Shown one piece after another: positions 58,096 to 64,000 of a stretch of DNA of 64,000 bases. The translations under genes were made by a program, and so were the position numbers. The number at the start of each line of letters is the position of its first letter. The first letter of the stretch is position 1. The notes below the pieces were generated by a model. The model was not told the origin of the DNA. It did no database searches and saw only the letters and a list, made by a program, of their open reading frames with translations. Origin of the DNA: Lathyrus oleraceus (Eukaryota > Streptophyta > Magnoliopsida > Fabales > Fabaceae); contig NC_066585.1 in the NCBI RefSeq assembly GCF_024323335.1, positions 339,451,346 through 339,515,345 on the forward strand, in the 5' to 3' direction.

Positions 58096-61000
58096 TCTGT
58101 TTGAAGAGTAACTTGGACCACTTCTTCAGCCGTCCAGTTGTTGATCGTCTCCCCTGGTGCACACGGGCGAACCCAGTTGTTCAGATCACAATCACTGTCC
58201 CCGTCTTCACTACTGGTTGCAAAGATGTCTCCATGATTCATCAGCCCAGCGCTGGTGAAGGTACTCGGCCCTTTTTGCTCACCCTGCTCTGCCTGCAGAG
58301 GTTGATAACCAATACTGAACTTGTCTTCTTTTACGGGCAGGTCAACCATCTTGCCCCAGTCTTATGCATTGCCTGAGTTGACAACCTCCATAGCCTGCCT
58401 GTAGGATGCAATTGAGGCACTTGGCTTCTTCTGCTCAACAAAAGCCACCTTCTCAATAGCAACGGTCTCAAACGCCTGGCATAGAGTTTCATGGATCTCG
58501 CCATCCACCTCCACATACTTGAAAGAGGATAAATGACTCACCAGAATGTCCTCCTCGCCGCACACGGTTACGATCTGACCGTTCCAAACATACTTCATCT
58601 TCTGATGGAGAGTTGACGAAACTGCCCCAACCCCATGTATCCAGGGACGCCCCAATAAGCAACTATATGCTGGTTGGATATCCATCACATAGAAGACAAT
58701 ACTGAACACCTCTGGGCCAATCTTCACAGGCAATGTGACTTCACCAAAAACAGACCGTTTGGATCCATCAAAAGCATGAACAATAAGATCGCTAGGAGTG
58801 AGGACAACCCCTTCAACATCTATCTTGCTCAAGGTCTTCTTGGGCAACACATTCAAGGACGAGCCAGTATCCACCAACACATGTGATAATACTGCGCCTT
58901 TGCACTCCATGGTGATATGCAGGGCTTTGTTATGGTTACGACCTTCAGGCGTCAGATCCAAGTCTGTGAACCCCAAACCGTGCCTTGTGCTCACATTGGC
59001 AATCACACCCTCCAACTGGTTAACAGAGATCTCCTGAGGCACGTAAGCCAGATTCAACATCTTCAGCGAGGCGTTACGGTGTGCCTCAGAGCACAACAAC
59101 AGGGACAGAATAGAGATTTTGGACGGAGTTTGATTCAGCTGATCTACAATCTTGTAGTCACTCTTCTTAATAATCTTCATAAACTCCTCCATATCCTTCT
59201 CAAACGAACCCTCAGGCGCCTCCTTCTGTACGGGTTCTTCCTCAACCACAACTTGTTTACCTTTCGCTTTGGCAAGAGCCTCAGCATTGTTGTCTCTCAA
59301 AGGTTGCGGTGCAAATAGACGACCGCTCCTTGTAAAACCTCCAGGACCCCCTACATTGTCCACAACTGGACCCACAGTCACCGGAGCTCTACTTGGTAAA
59401 CCAATTGTCACGGGAAACTGATTCACTGGCCTGATCTGATTTTCTGCCCTTCTGTTGTTGCGGTAAGCATTATCATACTTCCACGGCACGACCCTACTAT
59501 TCTCAATAGCCCTTCTTCCAGAAGCAACAATAGTAGTGGGAGCACTGACAGTTACTGGAGCAGATATAGTAATAGGAGTACCAACGGTTGTAGGTGCATT
59601 AACAGTTCTCTGGCCACGTCCCTCGGACGGTTTGAAATAAATGGTGACAGTTGACACCACCCCACGATCTTTCACGGCCCTAGTAAACTGCAAACAACCC
59701 TCATCCATCAAACCCTGGATACCAGTCTTCAACTGCATACACCCATTCTCTGAACCTTCACAGTCTAAACAGTACTTCTCACAGCCCGGGAATACTCCCC
59801 CATTCAACGGACGCTCTTTCACAACTAACAGCGACGTCTGAACCTCATCAACATCAACTACCAAGTCCACAGCTTCTTCATTTTCCACATTGTTCACCCT
59901 GGGCCCACCATGTGGAGGCATAGGGTTGTTCACAACATTTGGCACAGGAGCAAAATTGATTGTTTTGGCGTCAATCAAGTCCTGGACCTTATGATGAAAA
60001 GCCCGACAGTTCTCAATATGGTGCCCCGGTGCACCGGAATGGAAATCACAACGAACGTTGGCATCATACCCAACAGGTATCTTCGTCAACGGAGCCATTG
60101 TACGCAACTCAACAAACCCCAATCTGAGCAACTCGGGCAGCAACTCGGCGTATGTCATAGGTAACGGGTCGAAGCGACGATCCGACATTCTCTGTCTCGG
60201 CTGAAACGGACGTTGTTGTTGTTGTTGTGGTTGTGGTGGTGGTCTTCTTTGTTGTTGCTGTTGTCGTGGTTGAGGTGCTGGGATAGTTACAGCAGCAACC
60301 TGGCGGTACTGGCCTCTGTTCATATTTCTCCTGTGTTGCACAGCATTGGTCTCTCCCTCTCTTCTTCTGGGTGCCCCAGCAAATGGCTTCTTCGAAGATG
60401 AAGAACCAGCATCCTGAATCTTTCCGGCTTTAATAAGGCTCTCTGTCCTTTCTCCACAAATCACAACATCAGAAAAACTACCGAATGGGCAACTCCCCAT
60501 CCGGTCCATGAACACTCCTTGCAAAGTTCCAATAAACATATCGGTCAATTCCCTCTCCAGCATAGGGGGTTGCACCCTTGCAGCTAACTCACGCCATCTC
60601 TGGGCGTACTCCTTGAAACTTTCTCCAGACTTTTGACATAAGCTATGTAACTGAGTTCGGCTCGGCGCCATGTCCATATTATGCTTGTATTGCCTCAGAA
60701 AGGCTTCCCCCAGATCCCTCCAACTTCTGATGGATTCTCTTTTCAGCTTCATGTACTAGTCCAAGGAAGCTCCAGACAAGCTATCCTGGAAAAAGTACAT
60801 CCACATTTTCTCATCGTCTGTGTAGGCAGAGATCTTTCTGTAATACGCCTGCACATGGGTGCGAGGACAAGAAGTGCCATTATATTTATCAAAAGATGGT
60901 GCCTTGAACTTATAAGGAATTCTCAATCCTTCCACCAACCCCATATTCGTCACATCAAACCCCGGAGAGTTCTGACACTCCATGGCTCTGATCTTCTCAG

Positions 61001-61406
61001 CTAAGGCATCGACCTTTCTGTCCCTCTCTTCCACTCTTCCAACATCATCTTCATCACTGAGCAGGGTAAACATATCCTCCTGCCTGTCAACCAGCGGAGC
61101 AGGATGGCGAACCGGAGCACGAGTCACTCTGGAATTAGCTGTCTCTGAAGCAATAGGTTGATCGTTGATTTTGATACCCCTCAACTCATCACCCACGGCA
61201 TAGTTGTTGATGGGAACAGCAGCAGTAGCAGGGTCATTGATTGGGCCTCCCTCTGGCAAAGCATGATTGATGGGTGGAATTGCAGCTTCTTGTCTCTGGA
61301 CTAGGGCTCGAAGTTCTTCTTGACCTTGCGCAACCCCTTGCATCATATGCATGAACTGGGCCATGTTAGCCCTCATCTCTGCTAACTCAGCTTGCACTTG
61401 ATCCAT
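58096..61406 (-). pseudogene. element B gag-protease, two stops
   Basis: Gag-Pro of the older element. I set the start at the ATG of MDQVQAELAEM (61406), which parallels gag of A; the upstream TTG-led residues are not a plausible start. Order: coiled coil, gag domain (KAPSFDKYNG, FFQDSLSGASLD, FKEYAQRWRELAAR), Gln/Pro-rich linker, knuckle (FHSGAPGHHIENC), protease with LVDTGSSLNVLP near 58835-58880 and CLLGRPWIHGVGAV, then a C-terminal segment (EDGDSDCD). In-frame stops: TAG at 60756-60758, where a Trp stands in A, and TAA at 58362-58364 after VVNSGNA. The three open pieces share one frame. Confidence 0.92.
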
Positions 61407-61469
61407 ATTCCTCTGTTGATTCAACCTCGTAGAGTAGCGGTGCAGACGTTATTCAGCAATCCTGCCTAA
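61407..61469 (-). other. upstream edge of B gag
   Basis: Just upstream of the gag ATG the same frame reads RLHRYSTRLNQ after a TAA, similar to THRYYTRTN before gag of A. This suggests coding or a conserved signal before the ATG. CCTAA at 61465-61469 is the predicted target duplication of D. Confidence 0.5.
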
Positions 61470-64000
61470 TGTAGCACCTCAAAATTGCACCTCCCTTTTG
61501 TACATACATTTTCATTTTAGGTCATTAGCATTTCGTTGTCCATTGCATAGCATTGCATTGTCCATTGCCAAGTCATCAGTTCATCAGTCAAGACTGGTCA
61601 GGAGATCCAGTTGTGCAAGCAAGCAAGTGCATTTCCTATGGAAGCAAAGCCATAGGGTTGGCTCAATGAGTTCATGTGACCTAGGGATCATTTTGAAGTG
61701 GTTTGGCCAAAGGTTGGATGCTCAAAGCTCATCAGTCAAGAGGCAATTCATCTGAAACCCTAGAAAGTCAACCAAAGTCAACTGTCAATTCAATCATGGA
61801 TTTGAAGGTGGGAGATGGTTAGATAGGCCTCATTCATGTCCATACAAGTCTCATTTGACATTTCAAACATCAACAATGAAGAATTTGAGGTCAGATGAAA
61901 AATTTCCAAAAATAGTAAGTGACCTGTAATTTGAAATTGCCAAAAATGGAAACGTTTTCAACTCAAGATTACATGATCAAGAAGGCTTCAAATGAAATTT
62001 TGTCCAACATGAAAGTTGAAGATCTTTCTCTCCCCTTTCTAAAAAGTCCAAGATCATGAATTTCTCATGTGTGGTTGAAGAGATATGGATCAATCATGGC
62101 CAAGTGAACATGGAACTTCAAACATGCATAACTTTCAAACCATAAAGCCAAATGGAGTGGTTCTTTTTTGTACATTCATGTCTTGACATCTACTATCCAA
62201 ATCATGCATCACAAGCCATGCATTCTCATCACATAATCATTTGATTCTTCACTTGATTTTTGGTAGGAATTTTCAAATTTAAAAAATAATGCATTGTTTA
62301 CACATTTCAACACTTCCATTGGCTTACAAACAGAATTTTGAGTGGATTCAAGCCCAAAAACGTGCACTGTTCCATTCATTTCATGCATAGGGGTGCATTA
62401 TCCAATTTACACTTACACTCTCATATTTTGCTAATCCATTTGCCATTTGCCTAAACCTGATTAAGGACATGATTAGGAGGGAGTATAAAGTGCAAACCCT
62501 AATAGATTTCAGCAAGGAGGACATCCATTTTTCAGATCTAAAATTTTTCTTCAAATTTTCTCTCTCAATTTTCTTTGAATTTCTTCAAACACATTGCATA
62601 TTTCTTGATTCATTCTTCACCTGGAAGCATATTTGAGCATTTTTTGAAGCAAGATCTCATGGAATTCGTGCAAGGTGGAAGCATATTTGAAGCTTGATAC
62701 ATCAATGGCAGTTGTAATTTCCAAAGGAACCAAGCACGATTAAACCTTCATTCTTCATCCAATCAACTTCATAAGCACTTTGGAAGATCTGTTTGGACAT
62801 TGCAAGGCTCGAATCCATCATTTCCAATTATGTTTTCTCCAAGAGGTTAGAACTCGAGCTTCTTCTTTATTAAATTGATTATGTGATGGTTGTAGATCTT
62901 GTAACACTGGTGAAACTGAGCTTTGAATCATTGATTTCCATGCTAAATTGATTGAGTTATGTTGTTTTAAAGATTGACATGTGATTCTTCATTGCTTCGA
63001 TTTGCTTTGTTTAGTTAGAATTAGGTTAAATTATGTATGGATTATGGATGTGTGTTGCAAGATCTACAAGATGATGTGCTTGATTTGAATTTCTGGGAAC
63101 ATTTGTTCTTGAGCATGATGAACACGTTGAAGATGATGAATATTTTTCCAGAAATGCATGTTAGATCTTTCCCAGCGCGTTTCAGCTTGTTTGCATGTGT
63201 TTATTAAATAATCTCCATGTATTGGTCCACGTAGCGCATAGTTGGCACATTGATTGGATCACGTTGCTTCGCCTTGCCACCTATGATTAATGAAACAGCG
63301 CGTTTCATGTATTGAGCGCCACATTCAAATTTGCTCCGTGTTCGAATCCGGCCCATAGCATTCTTCCAAAGTGCATTTTCATTTTATTCATTGTTCTTCA
63401 TGTCATTCCACATGCTTCATTCATGTTTTTTTTTATTTTTCCTTTCACTTCCAAAAATCATAACTCAATAAATATTGCTCCAAATGACCTGGGAATTTTT
63501 GCATCTTGTTCCTCATCATGTCTAGTATTTTATGAAATTTTTCCCAGAAATTATGCACGGTTGGAATTTAATTTTGCCTAGGGTTTGTGTATGCATGTGT
63601 TATCTTGTACCTTGCTTGCCATTTGCTTTGTGAAATGATGAATTTTAATCCAATGCCTTTGAAATTTACATGCTTAAACTAGACATCTTTAGGGACCTTT
63701 TGGTGTTGAGTTGCATTTTTAGCATTTCTGGTTGTTGAGATATGGTCTGGTTAATGTAGGTGTGACAATGTGTGTCACACCTTTGCTTTCTCAATTTGAT
63801 GATTTTCTTTGCCATGCCAAATAAATTCCAAATGATGTGATGTTTTGCATGATGCTTCTTCTGGATGTTAGGATTGATCATGAATTTTTGTGGAATTTTT
63901 GGATTCATTTCTGATTTGTTTGAGATTTTTCCTTCTGGATTGCCATTTGTGAGCTTTTGGATAGTCATGAACTTCAATGATTTGTGAAATGATGGTTGTT
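61470..64000 (+). mobile_element. element D: Ogre-type LTR, plus strand, cut by window end
   Basis: It starts TGTAGCACCTC at 61470 and has no polypurine tract before it, so it is a 5' LTR or a solo LTR inserted into B. It is homologous to the B LTR in inverted orientation and, more distantly, to the A LTRs (for example 61850-62080 against 33600-33860). TATAAAG lies at 62484-62490 and AAACCCTAA at 62494-62502. No gene is supported in the visible 2.5 kb. Confidence 0.85.
62484..62502 (+). promoter_or_regulatory. TATA box with adjacent telo-box, D LTR
   Basis: TATAAAG at 62484-62490 followed by AAACCCTAA at 62494-62502, the same arrangement as in A. Confidence 0.55.

Larger units (their letters stand above)
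22634..61469 (-). mobile_element. element B: Ogre-type element, split by A and D
   Basis: Minus-strand order from right to left: gag-pro (58096-61406), intron (57851-58095), pol (57850-57652, then 33121-29840 after element A), 3' UTR (29839-27019), and 3' LTR (27018-22634). Element A sits inside pol with a perfect GTCCT duplication; the coding sequence is continuous across the join once A and one GTCCT copy are ignored. Element D starts 64 bp upstream of the gag start. ORF1, leader and 5' LTR must lie right of 64000. Confidence 0.9.

Overview
The window looks like repeat-dense nuclear DNA of a large-genome legume. I infer tribe Fabeae (Pisum, Vicia, Lathyrus or Lens) because Ogre-type retrotransposons with multi-kilobase LTRs dominate it; the species cannot be fixed from the sequence alone. 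I see no host gene. Almost everything from 5041 to 64000 is a set of nested Ty3/gypsy elements of the Tat/Ogre lineage. They are recognised by long LTRs (1.8-5.1 kb), an extra ORF before gag, an intron between protease and reverse transcriptase, a second RNase H, and long 3' untranslated regions filled with tandem repeats.

Layout. 1-1857 is an LTR-like fragment of an Ogre-type element (F, minus). 1858-5040 is older repeat DNA, including a Ty1/copia-like LTR candidate with a TATA box and a (GA)21 run. 5041-13807 is the 3' LTR and 3' UTR of element E (minus). 13808-22633 is element C (minus): 1.8-kb 3' LTR, 3' UTR, decayed pol, intron and a gag remnant without protease. 22634-33121 and 57652-61469 are two parts of element B (minus): a 4.4-kb 3' LTR, 3' UTR, pol, intron and gag-pro. 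33122-57651 is a complete element A (plus), 24,530 bp, with LTRs of 5121 and 5023 bp and a perfect 5-bp target duplication (GTCCT), inserted in the pol gene of B. 61470-64000 is an Ogre-type LTR (D, plus) starting just upstream of B gag and cut by the window end. The junctions imply the nesting order A in B, D in B, B in C, and C in E. The other halves of B, C and E should lie to the right of the window.

Element A carries leader, ORF1, gag-pro, intron and pol with RT, RNase H, archaeal-type RNase H and integrase. Its enzymes would copy the RNA to DNA and integrate it. Four premature stops interrupt ORF1 and pol, so this copy cannot encode a full set of proteins although its LTRs differ by only about 1% (hand count). 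All three pol genes with visible starts keep a phase-2 intron with the same GTAATT donor, which probably separates Gag-Pro from Gag-Pro-Pol production.

The most interesting signal is in the 3' UTRs. The tandem repeats of E, C, B and A differ in sequence, yet all are built from short hairpins whose two arms change together while the loop stays constant. This looks like covariation in RNA (or DNA) structure inside regions otherwise regarded as hypervariable minisatellites. I also note a pair of tandem hairpins in the leader of A and a conserved hairpin block in the 3' UTRs of E, C and B.
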